DNA from: an uncultured Prevotella sp.
GTDB lineage: Bacteria > Bacteroidota > Bacteroidia > Bacteroidales > Bacteroidaceae
Length of the DNA stretch: 64,000 nt
Reading direction: 5' to 3'
Assembly (NCBI GenBank): GCA_900317405.1
Contig: ONGP01000001.1
Coordinates: 62,001 to 126,000 of the forward strand
Shown piece after piece: positions 53,499-63,021 of this stretch; position 1 is the first letter of the stretch, and each line of letters starts with the position of its first letter. The position numbers were made by a program, and so were the translations under genes. The notes below the pieces were generated by a model. The model was given only the letters and a program-made list of their open reading frames with translations. It searched no databases and had not been told where the DNA came from.

Positions 53499-53512
53499 TG
53501 CAATCGGTTGCA
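53499..53512. promoter_or_regulatory. Operator TGCAATCGGTTGCA upstream of the amylase
   Basis: Matches TGCAAnCGnTTGCA and lies 55 bp upstream of the -7 element. The adjoining bases create an overlapping palindrome GGTTGCATGCAACC (53506-53519). Confidence 0.7.
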
Positions 53513-53599
53513 TGCAACCTCTCACTCAAATTGAATGAAAGTAGTATAAACACTCGAGTATTGAGGTTTCTTCTATAAAATAAAGTTCACACCAAAAAA

Positions 53600-53629
53600 C
53601 AAGCGAGTCGTTTTATTACGACTCGCTTG
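53600..53629 (-). terminator. Terminator of the starch susCDEF operon
   Basis: A perfect 12-bp stem (53600-53611 with 53618-53629), followed by six T residues on the minus strand, 22 bp after the last stop codon. Confidence 0.9.
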
Positions 53630-53650
53630 AATAAATTTATAGAAAAGTAC

Positions 53651-55210
53651 TTACTTTGCTAAGAAGAGGATTGAGTTTGTTATGTCATTAAGATAAACAT
53701 CGTAGGTGCCTGCAGGTACATAAATATTATTTGCTCCATTCGAACCTATGTTATTCATCTTAGTAGATACATCCCAAAGACCGTCATCAAGATTTACACC
53801 CCAGTTAATAGGCCAATCGTGATCAGCACGGAACTTTAGTTCACCGCTTTCTTCCTGAGTAAATTCTGCATACCAGTTATGAGGAGTAACCTCCTTAAGC
53901 TCATAGTCATCACTCCAGCCATTAAAGGCACCAATAAGTGAGATGTGCTCATACTTAGTAGGATCCTGGTTATCAAGCTTTGTCCAAGTATACTTCATAT
54001 TCTTCATATCGATAGTGAAAGTATAGAACTCTGCAGATGGAGCAGAAATAGCCTGGGCACCAGTGCCGATAAGAGCTCCACTTGGAGAATTGTCACCGTC
54101 TACAGAGCAACCAAAGGCCTTATCCCAATTACCAAAACTTGCAGAATCCCAAATCTTCAGATCCCATGCTCCAGTCCACTTCGTAGTATAAGAGTATACA
54201 TCCTGACCTTCCTCTGGTGCGAACAGACAAATCTTGTCCTTGTCACTCCATCCCTGAACGCCACCAACCACATAATATGCTTCTGTGGTAATTGGGGTAA
54301 TCGAGTAAGTAAAGTCGAGCATATTAATAGTGATGCGATACTTCTTTGCGCCATCAGATGCGGGCTGGTTGAATGCACCTACGTTACCTGGGCCAACCAA
54401 CATACCCTCTGTTGAGGTGTCACCATTGTCCTTCACACCAACGAGGTTGTTCCAGAAATCGCCAGAAGTATACGCACTCTCAGGCGCGATCTTGAACCAG
54501 TTGTCAGCACGTGTACCATCCTCGTTGTATGGAGCAGGTACTGTGCAAGTGAAGATAGGATTCTCGTATGGGTCACCTCCGCCATTATCGAACTTGTAGG
54601 TCTTATCGCTATCACTCCAACTGTTAGTGGCTCCCACATAATAATAAGCCGCGTCAATCTGAACCTTGTTCAGCGGAGTGAACTTAACAGTACGCTCAGC
54701 AAAGAAGTTCTCTTCTGGCTTACCAATCATTGCCTCTGATGTTCCACCTGTTACAGTATAGAGAACTGTACGAATATACAAATCGGTAGTAGCAGGATTA
54801 CGAGTGACATTGTCGAAGTAAGCATTCTGGAGAGCACTTGCTTGTACGCTTATTTCACTTGAGCCATCAAGACTATTAGCATCGAGAATGATGCTATCAT
54901 CAAAATCTGGACTTTTCGAGAACTCTACTTCTGCCTTAAGAATTGTATTGGCTGGCATTGCACCCTCCTTTACGCTAACAGTACCAATAGGAACCATCTT
55001 ATCGGTTCCTTCATCTTCATTGATAAAGTCTGCCAGGTCAATAGTGGTTGCCGAAGCAACAGCAACACTCACGTCGCTCATCTGGAGCAGGCTCTCTTGG
55101 GGATTGGTCTGTGGTACGAACTCCGTATCGAAGTCCTGATTACAGCCCACGAGTCCCATGCTGAGAAGAGCCATTGTATATAAACCTAATTTTTTCATCT
55201 TCTTATTCAT
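53651..55210 (-). CDS. SusF-like starch-binding surface lipoprotein
   Basis: 519 residues, lipobox GLVGC (Cys 23); an internal Met at codon 5 is an alternative start. An N-terminal SusE/F-type Ig domain (about 28-175) is followed by three starch-binding modules. Each opens with a similar strand: 'AAYYYVGATNSWSDSDKTYK', 'EAYYVVGGVQGWSDKDKICL' and 'HISLIGAFNGWSDDYELKEV'. Tandem modules of this kind define SusE and SusF, which hold starch at the cell surface. It is the last gene of the starch operon; the order C-D-E-F matches the classical sus system. Confidence 0.88.
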   Translation of the reverse strand: MNKKMKKLGLYTMALLSMGLVGCNQDFDTEFVPQTNPQESLLQMSDVSVAVASATTIDLADFINEDEGTDKMVPIGTVSVKEGAMPANTILKAEVEFSKSPDFDDSIILDANSLDGSSEISVQASALQNAYFDNVTRNPATTDLYIRTVLYTVTGGTSEAMIGKPEENFFAERTVKFTPLNKVQIDAAYYYVGATNSWSDSDKTYKFDNGGGDPYENPIFTCTVPAPYNEDGTRADNWFKIAPESAYTSGDFWNNLVGVKDNGDTSTEGMLVGPGNVGAFNQPASDGAKKYRITINMLDFTYSITPITTEAYYVVGGVQGWSDKDKICLFAPEEGQDVYSYTTKWTGAWDLKIWDSASFGNWDKAFGCSVDGDNSPSGALIGTGAQAISAPSAEFYTFTIDMKNMKYTWTKLDNQDPTKYEHISLIGAFNGWSDDYELKEVTPHNWYAEFTQEESGELKFRADHDWPINWGVNLDDGLWDVSTKMNNIGSNGANNIYVPAGTYDVYLNDITNSILFLAK

Positions 55211-55240
55211 TTGATTAAACTATCTATAATACTGACGAAA

Positions 55241-56161
55241 TTATTGAACTACGAAAGTTACCTTGTTATTGTTCAGATCGACAGTGAGGTCAAGCTTTCC
55301 ACCTGGGAAGTCAGCGAAATGCCATGAACCCTTACCTGGAGTACAAGAACCTGAATATGTTCCGCTTGCAATACTGTAATCTCCGGCCTCGTCCTTAGCC
55401 TGCCAACCTATAGAACCTTCAGGATCATCATCACTACCCCAACCAGTAAGTTTAGAATAGAAACGGAAAGTCAGATCGCCTGCAGGAATCTCCTCTTTAC
55501 CAACAACACCTTTGAATACATTACTACCAATTTCTGTTTCAGTAATATACCAGCCGCCCTCAATAAGGCCTTCCTTATTTGTAGCAGAAGGCTCAGGCCA
55601 ACCACAACATGAGCCAATAACATAGAGAGTACCCTTGGTTGGAACATTGCAGTATGCAGCCATATGCTTAAAGCTAACAGCGTTCGAAGTAATAGTTGTA
55701 CCATCAATAACAGCAGAACTTGTAGTCTTAATGCTAGCGGTGACACGCATAATTACCTCACGGAAGCCCATATCTACATACTCATCCTCTGTCTTAAATC
55801 CATCAATCTTACAGATTGCCTTTGCTATTTCAGCACCACTAATGTTCACACTACATGATGTAAAACCTGATTCTAGATAGTCACCCCACTTTTCGGTTCC
55901 ACCATCATTCAAACCAACTTGCACCTTATAGTTAACCACAGTATTTACGCCATAGTCTGGCTGAGTCCAAGTAAGAGCCACAGTATTATCTGGAGAGAGC
56001 TGGATATACTGATCAGTTACAGCCGGAGTATTCACCACAAATTTCGAAGCTGTGTGGTTCGGGCCGAGTGTAGGATTGTCGTCGCGATCAGAATCGCATG
56101 CTGCGAACAGCATAGCAAAAGCAGCGAACAGCAAACCACTCTTAAAATATTTTGCTTTCAT
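55241..56161 (-). CDS. SusE-like starch-binding surface lipoprotein
   Basis: 306 residues from the ATG at 56161; a TTG three codons upstream is less likely. Lipobox LFAAC (Cys 22). Residues about 35-165 form a SusE N-terminal Ig domain ('VALTWTQPDYGVNTVVNYKV', 'REVIMRVTASIKT'). One starch-binding-like module (about 175-306) begins 'GTLYVIGSCCGWPEPSATNK'. It is shorter than classical SusE by roughly one module. It lies 33 bp after susD and 30 bp before the SusF-like gene. Confidence 0.85.
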   Translation of the reverse strand: MKAKYFKSGLLFAAFAMLFAACDSDRDDNPTLGPNHTASKFVVNTPAVTDQYIQLSPDNTVALTWTQPDYGVNTVVNYKVQVGLNDGGTEKWGDYLESGFTSCSVNISGAEIAKAICKIDGFKTEDEYVDMGFREVIMRVTASIKTTSSAVIDGTTITSNAVSFKHMAAYCNVPTKGTLYVIGSCCGWPEPSATNKEGLIEGGWYITETEIGSNVFKGVVGKEEIPAGDLTFRFYSKLTGWGSDDDPEGSIGWQAKDEAGDYSIASGTYSGSCTPGKGSWHFADFPGGKLDLTVDLNNNKVTFVVQ

Positions 56162-56194
56162 AATTATCAATTTTCAATGTTAAATGTTCAATAA

Positions 56195-57763
56195 TTAATA
56201 GCCTGCATTCTGCTTCAGGTTCGGGTTCGAAATAATATCGCTTGAAGCCAGTGGAAACAGATTGTACTTAGCATCTACAGCACGAGGAGTACCTACATTA
56301 CTGTTCATACCCTTATATGACCAGAGGTAATCATTTGTTGTAAGCAGTCCGAAACGAACCAGGTCACTACGACGATGACACTCCCAAGCAAGTTCACGAG
56401 CACGCTCATTGATAATGTCATTCTTATTGGGATTAACAATTGCGTCAACACCTGCACGAGTACGAATCTCATTGAACTTAGCGATACCATCGCAGCTAAC
56501 GCCACCTACTACCTGGCACTCAGCCAGCATCAGGTAAACATCGCCCAAACGGAATACCGGGAAGTCGGTATCAGGGAATGAATTGGCATCAGCCAGTGCA
56601 CTACCATCGGCCTTCAGGTTGGTGAACTTGGTGAATGCATAACCGCTTGTAAAGTCAGAAATATCAGTAATCTCCTTCTTCTGTCCTTTGGTGAAGAATG
56701 TAGCACGCTGGTCGCCACTCTGGAACTTATCAACAAACTGAGGAGTTACGCGAAGGCCACCCCAACCATTACCACCAAGTCCGTAGTCAGCATAATCCAT
56801 CTTACCACCTACCTGTGCATTGATGATATATGTGGTACCACCATAAGCCTGAGTATTGATATGATCCTGATATACACTGAAGATAATCTCGTGACCTACA
56901 CCCAGATACTGATCGTTATCTGCACAGAACAGCTTCCAATAATCATTGGCGCTTTCCAGCTTGTAGCCCAAATCAATCACCTTCTGGCAGTACTCAGCAC
57001 ACTTCTGATAGTTAGCAGTACCCGTATAAACCTGTGCATTCAGATAAAGCTTGGCCAGAATCATGTAGCAAAGGCCCTTACCAGCACGATACTTCTCAGG
57101 ATCGGCAGGCAACAGATCAGCTGTCTCTTCCATATCCTTTACCAACCAGTTAAACAACTCTGCACGACTGATCTGCTCTGGGTTAGCACCACCTACCTCC
57201 GAGTTCTCGTCGGTGAAAGGTACATTACCAAACAGGTCGATAGCATGCAGATAGCTCAGACCACGGATGGCGCGAGCCTCAGCACGATACTGCTGCATAG
57301 CGGCATCACCACTGTTAGCAGCCTTATCAATCTGACGGATAACCTCGTTACAGATTGAAATCTGATAGAATACACGGCTGTAAGCAGCGCTTACGAATAC
57401 GTCGCTAGATGTCCACTGCAGTCCGTGGAGATCTCTCAGAGTCTGGTCGTTCCAACCGATAACAGCCTCATCGGTAGGCAGTTCCTGCATATTGAACAGA
57501 GCACGCAGATACTGACCGAAGCCGCCATCGATACCCTCGATATCAGGATCTCCGCTATCACCATCAGGTGAGCTTACAGAAAGACCCGAGTAGCACTTTG
57601 CCAGCAATTGATTATATGCCTCTGTGCCTGTAAGCACATTCTCCGGAGTGTCCAGATTGGGGTCGATTGGAGTAACATCCAAATCGTTCACACAAGCTGT
57701 CAGCGACACGGCGGTAGCAAATGCAAAGCTGTAAATTCCGTATTTATTGATATTGAATTTCAT
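56195..57763 (-). CDS. SusD-like starch-binding lipoprotein
   Basis: 522 residues, lipobox SLTAC (Cys 24). 'EARAIRGLSYLHAIDLFGNV' and 'GKGLCYMILAKLYLNAQVYT' are the TPR helices of SusD. 'GWNDQTLRDLHGLQWTSSDV', 'DYGLGGNGWGGLRVTPQFVD' and the C-terminal 'ASSDIISNPNLKQNAGY' fit the starch-type SusD group. It should hold amylose helices over the SusC channel. It is the second gene of the operon, 20 bp after susC. Confidence 0.93.
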   Translation of the reverse strand: MKFNINKYGIYSFAFATAVSLTACVNDLDVTPIDPNLDTPENVLTGTEAYNQLLAKCYSGLSVSSPDGDSGDPDIEGIDGGFGQYLRALFNMQELPTDEAVIGWNDQTLRDLHGLQWTSSDVFVSAAYSRVFYQISICNEVIRQIDKAANSGDAAMQQYRAEARAIRGLSYLHAIDLFGNVPFTDENSEVGGANPEQISRAELFNWLVKDMEETADLLPADPEKYRAGKGLCYMILAKLYLNAQVYTGTANYQKCAEYCQKVIDLGYKLESANDYWKLFCADNDQYLGVGHEIIFSVYQDHINTQAYGGTTYIINAQVGGKMDYADYGLGGNGWGGLRVTPQFVDKFQSGDQRATFFTKGQKKEITDISDFTSGYAFTKFTNLKADGSALADANSFPDTDFPVFRLGDVYLMLAECQVVGGVSCDGIAKFNEIRTRAGVDAIVNPNKNDIINERARELAWECHRRSDLVRFGLLTTNDYLWSYKGMNSNVGTPRAVDAKYNLFPLASSDIISNPNLKQNAGY

Positions 57764-57783
57764 ATTCTTATCCTCCTATTTAA

Positions 57784-60723
57784 TTAAAAGTTAAAGCTTG
57801 CACCCAGGATGAAGTTGCGTGAGCGGGGATACATATTGTTGTCGATACCATTGGCAACCTCAGGATCTACACCCTTGTAATTAGTGATGGTGAAGATGTT
57901 CTGAGCGGTGAAGTTAACACGTACCCAAGGTGCAATGTTGTAAGCCAGTGTCACCTTGTCGAGCTTCAGGTAAGAAGCATTCTGTACATAGTAGTCGCTC
58001 TTGTACTGAGCCTGAGCAAAGTTGCTGTAAGGAGCAGTAGCCACACGGTTGCAGATAAAGTTGTTTGTCCACATGTCGGCCTTCATCTCAGTGTTAGATG
58101 CGATATTGTTGTAAACGTAGTTACCAAGACTTGAACGGAGTGAAGCAGAGAGTGTCCACTTCTTGTAGCTCAGCTCAGTGTTGAAACCGATGTTCACGTC
58201 AGCATCTGGCTTGTAGTAAACGTAACGGTCGTCGTCGGTAATCTGTCCGTCGTGATTGCGGTCAACATATACACCCTCAAGTGGCTTGCCATCCTCGCCG
58301 TATACCTGCTGGAATACGAAGAATGAATTAATGGGGTTGCCTACCTTCTGAATTTGGATGTTGTTACCTACACCACCCGAGATACCACCAGTCTCTACAC
58401 CAAGATAGCTAGGATCGTCGCTGGCTGTCAGACGGGTAATCTTATTCTTGTTGTAAGCTACGTTAACACCTATTTCCCAACGGAGGTCCTTCTTCTCGAT
58501 GGGCACTACATTCAGTGCACCCTCAATACCCTTGTTCTCCATATCGCCGACATTCATCAGCAGATAGTTGGTAAGGTTGGTTCCAGAAGCTACAGGAACC
58601 TTATTCAACAGATCCTTGGTCTTGCGCTGATATACATCGATACTACCATTGATGCGGTTGCGAGCGAAACCAAAATCCAGGCCAATGTTATAAGTTGTTG
58701 TTTCCTCCCACTTAATATTAGGATCGAAGCCTCTTGGAGTTATTGGGGTAACGATGCCATTACCGAACATATAGAGAGAACCATTTTGGTTTGTATGATA
58801 AGTTGCAATAGATGGATAGTCTCCACTATTAATGTTCTGCTGACCTGTTACGCCCCAGCCCAGACGGAGCTTCAGGTTAGACAGCAACTCAACGTTCTTC
58901 AGGAATGGCTCCTCGCTGATACGCCATGCCAGAGCTGCTGATGGGAATATACCCCACTTGTTGTTCTGGAAACGTGATGTACCATCGTCACGCAGAGTGA
59001 AGGTGAGGAGGTAGCGGTCCATCAGAGAGTAGTTCAAACGTCCATAGAATGAAATGAGATAGCTCTCGGTCATCAATAGAGGAGTCTTTACGGGATATGA
59101 GACCTCTGTACCATCATTAGCAATCTTCATATCTGTAGTCTTGTTGTAGAAGTGCTGCCAGCTATAACCAGCCAGTATATCGAAGCGGCTCTGAATCTCC
59201 TTCAGCTCCTTAGCGTATGCCAAATAGAACTCCAGAGTCTGGTCGCGGCGCAGCTGAGTGTACTTCTCCCATGCACCTGTACCGTTCTCAACCTTATTGT
59301 GATATGAAATCTCACTGCCCTCTTCAGAAATATTCCATCCTGTGGTGGTAGAGATATCGAGACCGAGGTTCAAGTTGGCACGAAGTCCATCGAGGAACTT
59401 GAACTTATAATCGAACTGAGCGTTACCTACGAAACGGCGTACGTAACTATCCTTGTTCTGCTCGTTCAGCATTGCTACTGGGTTCAGTGTAGACATGGTG
59501 TTATAAGCGCCATTGCTCATCCACTTGTGATCTACAGGCATTAATGGGTTGTACTGAACAGCGGCACCAATAGCGCCCTCATCAGCATAAGAGTTGTGTG
59601 TGAACACACCCTTACCATTCAGGTTGATGGTCAGACGGTCGTTCAGCAGAGTTGGAGTAAGGTTGAAACCTACGGTTCCACGGCTCATCGAAGTAGTCTT
59701 CAGTGTACCATCGTTATTCAAGAAACCTGCACTTACACGATAAGGCATCTTGAAGTCGGCATTCTTTGCAACATAACCACCAGTTAGGCTAGCATTGATT
59801 TCCTCAGCGAATGCTGTACGATAGATTTCGTCCTGCCAGTTGGTGTTAGCATTGCCAAGAGCTGCAACAGCGTCAGCATTATCACCATAGTTGGCCATAA
59901 AGAACTCGCGGAATGCGTCAGCACCCAGCACGTCAACCTTCTTACCAACGGTCTTGAATGAACCGCTCATGTCGACAGTGATACGGGGCTTAGAACCAGC
60001 CTTACCCTTCTTGGTGGTAATCAGGATTACACCGTTTGATGCACGGCTACCATAGATAGCTGTAGCAGAAGCATCCTTCAGGATAGAGAAGCTCTCGATG
60101 TCGTTAGGGTTGATGGTGTTCAGCACGTCGCCACCAGAAATCTCAGTAGAACTGATTGGCAGACCATCAACAACAATCAGAGGGTCGTTAGATGCTGAAA
60201 GTGAAGAACCTCCACGGATACGGATCTTTGAACCGGCTCCAGGAGCACCGCTGTTGGTAGTAATCTGTACACCAGGAGTCTTACCCTGCAGCAGATCGGC
60301 TGGAGATGTGGCCAGACCCTTGTTCAGCTGATCGGCCTCGACCGACATAACCGAACCGGTGGCGTCGCTCTTACGAACGGTACCATAACCGATAACTACA
60401 ACATCCTGCAGTACAGTCTGATCGTCCTGCAGTACTACAGTAACATTAGGTGCAGCTTTCACCTGTGCGGTTACATAACCCACATACGAAATGCTAAGTG
60501 TAGCACCCTGTTTTGCCTTGATAGCGAAGTTACCGTCAAAATCAGATACTGTAGCGGTTTGTGTGCCGTCTACACGTACTGTAGCGCCGATAATGGGTTC
60601 GCCTGTAGCATCTTTCACATGGCCTTTTACGTCAATCTGAGCAAAGGCACTTACCGATAGGAACAGCCCTAAGATAAGGCCAAGCATCCTAAGCGGAAAT
60701 TGAATGTTTACCTGCTTCATCAT
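57784..60723 (-). CDS. SusC-like TonB-dependent starch/maltooligosaccharide transporter
   Basis: 979 residues with a signal peptide ending near 'SVSAFAQ' (residue 29); a second Met at codon 2 is an alternative start. Carboxypeptidase-D-like domain ('VKGHVKDATGEPIIGATVRV'), SusC signature 'LQDVVVIGYG', plug ('IRIRGGSSLSASNDPLIVVD', 'IESFSILKDASATAIYGSRA') and barrel ending 'RNFILGASFNF'. The presence of susD, susE-like and susF-like genes downstream and a GH13-type operator upstream assigns it to starch uptake. This is inference, since the SusC sequence alone does not give the substrate. Confidence 0.94.
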   Translation of the reverse strand: MMKQVNIQFPLRMLGLILGLFLSVSAFAQIDVKGHVKDATGEPIIGATVRVDGTQTATVSDFDGNFAIKAKQGATLSISYVGYVTAQVKAAPNVTVVLQDDQTVLQDVVVIGYGTVRKSDATGSVMSVEADQLNKGLATSPADLLQGKTPGVQITTNSGAPGAGSKIRIRGGSSLSASNDPLIVVDGLPISSTEISGGDVLNTINPNDIESFSILKDASATAIYGSRASNGVILITTKKGKAGSKPRITVDMSGSFKTVGKKVDVLGADAFREFFMANYGDNADAVAALGNANTNWQDEIYRTAFAEEINASLTGGYVAKNADFKMPYRVSAGFLNNDGTLKTTSMSRGTVGFNLTPTLLNDRLTINLNGKGVFTHNSYADEGAIGAAVQYNPLMPVDHKWMSNGAYNTMSTLNPVAMLNEQNKDSYVRRFVGNAQFDYKFKFLDGLRANLNLGLDISTTTGWNISEEGSEISYHNKVENGTGAWEKYTQLRRDQTLEFYLAYAKELKEIQSRFDILAGYSWQHFYNKTTDMKIANDGTEVSYPVKTPLLMTESYLISFYGRLNYSLMDRYLLTFTLRDDGTSRFQNNKWGIFPSAALAWRISEEPFLKNVELLSNLKLRLGWGVTGQQNINSGDYPSIATYHTNQNGSLYMFGNGIVTPITPRGFDPNIKWEETTTYNIGLDFGFARNRINGSIDVYQRKTKDLLNKVPVASGTNLTNYLLMNVGDMENKGIEGALNVVPIEKKDLRWEIGVNVAYNKNKITRLTASDDPSYLGVETGGISGGVGNNIQIQKVGNPINSFFVFQQVYGEDGKPLEGVYVDRNHDGQITDDDRYVYYKPDADVNIGFNTELSYKKWTLSASLRSSLGNYVYNNIASNTEMKADMWTNNFICNRVATAPYSNFAQAQYKSDYYVQNASYLKLDKVTLAYNIAPWVRVNFTAQNIFTITNYKGVDPEVANGIDNNMYPRSRNFILGASFNF

Positions 60724-60805
60724 TACATTTTTAAATTAGAGTTAATTTGTTATTGTTATATCGTTTTAAGCTTTTAATGAGCTCGCATTTACAGTTTCAT
60801 CGGTG

Positions 60806-60813
60806 CAAAGATA
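60806..60813 (-). promoter_or_regulatory. -7 element (TATCTTTG) of the starch sus operon
   Basis: TATCTTTG on the minus strand, leaving a leader of about 75 nt before the SusC start. Confidence 0.7.
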
Positions 60814-60867
60814 TATCAGATTTCGATACGTTATTCTTTTTTTTGTTTAATTTTGTTATTTTTCTCG

Positions 60868-60881
60868 TGCAAACGTTTGCA
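60868..60881. promoter_or_regulatory. Operator TGCAAACGTTTGCA upstream of the starch susC
   Basis: A perfect 14-bp palindrome of LacI-family type, 55 bp upstream of the -7 element. It is the best match among the three sites in the window. Confidence 0.75.
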
Positions 60882-60885
60882 TAAC

Positions 60886-60915
60886 AAAAAGGCCTGCATC
60901 CGTACGACGCAGTCC
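60886..60915 (-). terminator. Terminator of the GH43 unit (locus D)
   Basis: Arms 60891-60897 and 60909-60915 pair with one mismatch and are followed by five T on the minus strand, about 30 bp after the GH43 stop codon. Confidence 0.7.
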
Positions 60916-60944
60916 TTATACATTATTAATATAATAAGGAGTTT

Positions 60945-63020
60945 TTATTCCCAACGGAATACTGCGCCTTTGCGACGGGCAGGGTCGGAACCGGTATAGT
61001 CCATAGAATAGGGACTGCCAGTGGTTGGACTCTTACCGACGTAACGGTGAGTGCGCATAGACATGAGCATGAACTCGTGGTTGAGATAATCTTGCCACAT
61101 AAACACCTCTGCCTTAGATTCATCGGTAGTTAGGCGTACATCGCCAGCAATGCCATAGCCCGAACAGAACACATATTGTCCGTCTTCGCACTGCAGAATC
61201 ACCTGACCCTGACCCTTATCGATTATACGGAAACGGGCATGCTTGCTCTTATCACTGTAATCGGTATCATATAGAAGGCCATGCTTCTGGGCAAATGCAG
61301 GGCGACCTGTAGCCAGATTTATGATACGGAATGACTTGCCATAAGGTATATTACCACTGCGATCAGCCAGAGGCTCATCGACTGTAAAGTTATCAAACTC
61401 TGCATAACCACCCCGCTTGCCCTTATGGTTAAAGGCAAAGAGCGCATGACGTGAACCCTGGAAGGTGATGAGCTGATAGCTAAGTGGCATCTCACGACCT
61501 AACTGCTGATAGTTGGTGCCATCAATCGAGTACTCATAGTGGGCACGATCATTGTCGAAATCACCTACCATGCGCAGCCATAACTTCTCTGCTTTCAGTT
61601 CTGTATCTATAGTATCATTAATAGCTTGTTCGAAACAGCGCAAGATAAGGTTTTTGCCATCCTTCACTACACCAATCCAAGAGCAGGGCACATTGATATT
61701 GCCTAAACCAGCCACATCTCCGTCTTTCATACCACCGGTATAGAGTTCGACAGTAGCGATAGATGATGGGCCGATTACGCGCTGAGTGAGAGTGTTGCGA
61801 GCCCACATAAGTTGCTCGGCTGGCATCGACTGAATGCGTAGGCGTCCTTTCTTCAAGCCCCACTTGGTATCATCGGGATTGTGGTTCCATTGCCAGATTC
61901 TTCCCAGCTCCTTAGAATCGAAATCCTCATTACGATTATAAGGGACACTTGCAGGACTAGCATTACCAGAGACATTTGGCTTAAGCCATGTGCGAGGGGC
62001 ACGACCAAGATTGCCCTCCAGACCTATCATAGGCCAACCATCCTTCCATGTGATGGGAGCCAAGGTTACGGTGCGGCCGATAGAGTGGAAATCCATCATG
62101 AGCAGTGCCCACCACTGACCGCTCTGATCCTCAACAATACCGCCTTGGTGGATATTGGTACAGGCGGTGGCATCTCTATCAACCTGAGGGATGCCAAACT
62201 TGGTGCCATCCTCGCCGATACGATACTTTACGCCCTGAGGCACCTGAGTGATAGGTGCGGCATGATAGCCAAAAGTCTCATCGGCAGTGATAGTTACAGT
62301 CTCGTATGGTCCCCAGATGTTCTTAGAACGACTGCAAAGTGTGCGACCATTTGGCATATAGTCGGTAGATATAAGGTAGTACATGCCATTTATCTTATAC
62401 ATGTGATGTCCCTCGCCCACAGCATTCCCTTCAGGGATAATCACACGGTCAGTACCCTCAACAGGTCCACTCATATCTGGTTTGAGTTCTGTACAGTGTA
62501 CCTCGCCATACTTATGGATAGCATAGATCTTACCGTCATCGTCGAAGAGTACGCTAAGATCATAGATATCTCCCTTCATCTTGTGATGCTTCCAAGGTCC
62601 ACGTATATCCTTGGATGTATAGCACTGCAAGCCCTTGCCATTGATATTTGAGAATATATAGAACTGTCCGTTGGCATAACGGATGGCAGGGGCCCAGATT
62701 CCCTGACCATAAATCTCCTTATGATTCTTGAGCGAAAAGGCATCATCATCGAAATCGAAACGATCGAAGCAATAGCTGATGTTCTCCCAGTTAACCAGAT
62801 CCTTTGAATGAAGGATAACAAGACCTGGCACTGAGTGCATGGTGGTTCCAGCCAGATAGTAGTCGTCGCCCACACGCAGAATGTCGGGATCGGAAAACTC
62901 ATCGTAGAAAAGGGGATTGGTAAATGTGCCGTTGCCGTTATCGGCCGTCCATGATAACTGCTGGGCATTAGCACCCAGCGTTATCATGGTTATCAATATC
63001 ATTATGCTGTTTCTTATCAT
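60945..63020 (-). CDS. GH43 family xylosidase/arabinofuranosidase with C-terminal beta-sandwich and beta-trefoil-like domains
   Basis: 691 residues with a signal peptide ending near residue 19 (ANAQ). GH43 propeller about 30-325, with candidate catalytic Asp in 'EFSDPDILRVG', Asp in 'IYDLSVLFDDDG' and Glu in 'GEGHHMYKING'. A concanavalin-like beta-sandwich follows (about 360-550, 'FDSKELGRIWQWNHNPDD', 'HYEYSIDGTNYQQLG'), as in GH43 beta-xylosidases. The last 130 residues ('FRIINLATGRPAFAQ', 'EDGQYVFCSGYGIAG') look like a beta-trefoil carbohydrate-binding module, an uncommon addition. The upstream GH43 gene stops 1 bp before this start, so the two are translationally linked. Confidence 0.88.
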   Translation of the reverse strand: MIRNSIMILITMITLGANAQQLSWTADNGNGTFTNPLFYDEFSDPDILRVGDDYYLAGTTMHSVPGLVILHSKDLVNWENISYCFDRFDFDDDAFSLKNHKEIYGQGIWAPAIRYANGQFYIFSNINGKGLQCYTSKDIRGPWKHHKMKGDIYDLSVLFDDDGKIYAIHKYGEVHCTELKPDMSGPVEGTDRVIIPEGNAVGEGHHMYKINGMYYLISTDYMPNGRTLCSRSKNIWGPYETVTITADETFGYHAAPITQVPQGVKYRIGEDGTKFGIPQVDRDATACTNIHQGGIVEDQSGQWWALLMMDFHSIGRTVTLAPITWKDGWPMIGLEGNLGRAPRTWLKPNVSGNASPASVPYNRNEDFDSKELGRIWQWNHNPDDTKWGLKKGRLRIQSMPAEQLMWARNTLTQRVIGPSSIATVELYTGGMKDGDVAGLGNINVPCSWIGVVKDGKNLILRCFEQAINDTIDTELKAEKLWLRMVGDFDNDRAHYEYSIDGTNYQQLGREMPLSYQLITFQGSRHALFAFNHKGKRGGYAEFDNFTVDEPLADRSGNIPYGKSFRIINLATGRPAFAQKHGLLYDTDYSDKSKHARFRIIDKGQGQVILQCEDGQYVFCSGYGIAGDVRLTTDESKAEVFMWQDYLNHEFMLMSMRTHRYVGKSPTTGSPYSMDYTGSDPARRKGAVFRWE

Positions 63021-63021
63021 C

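Noticed and set aside
53506..53519. Palindrome GGTTGCATGCAACC as a separate operator
   Set aside because: It overlaps the TGCAAnCGnTTGCA site and has no counterpart at the other two starch promoters, so it is treated as a by-product of the flanking bases.
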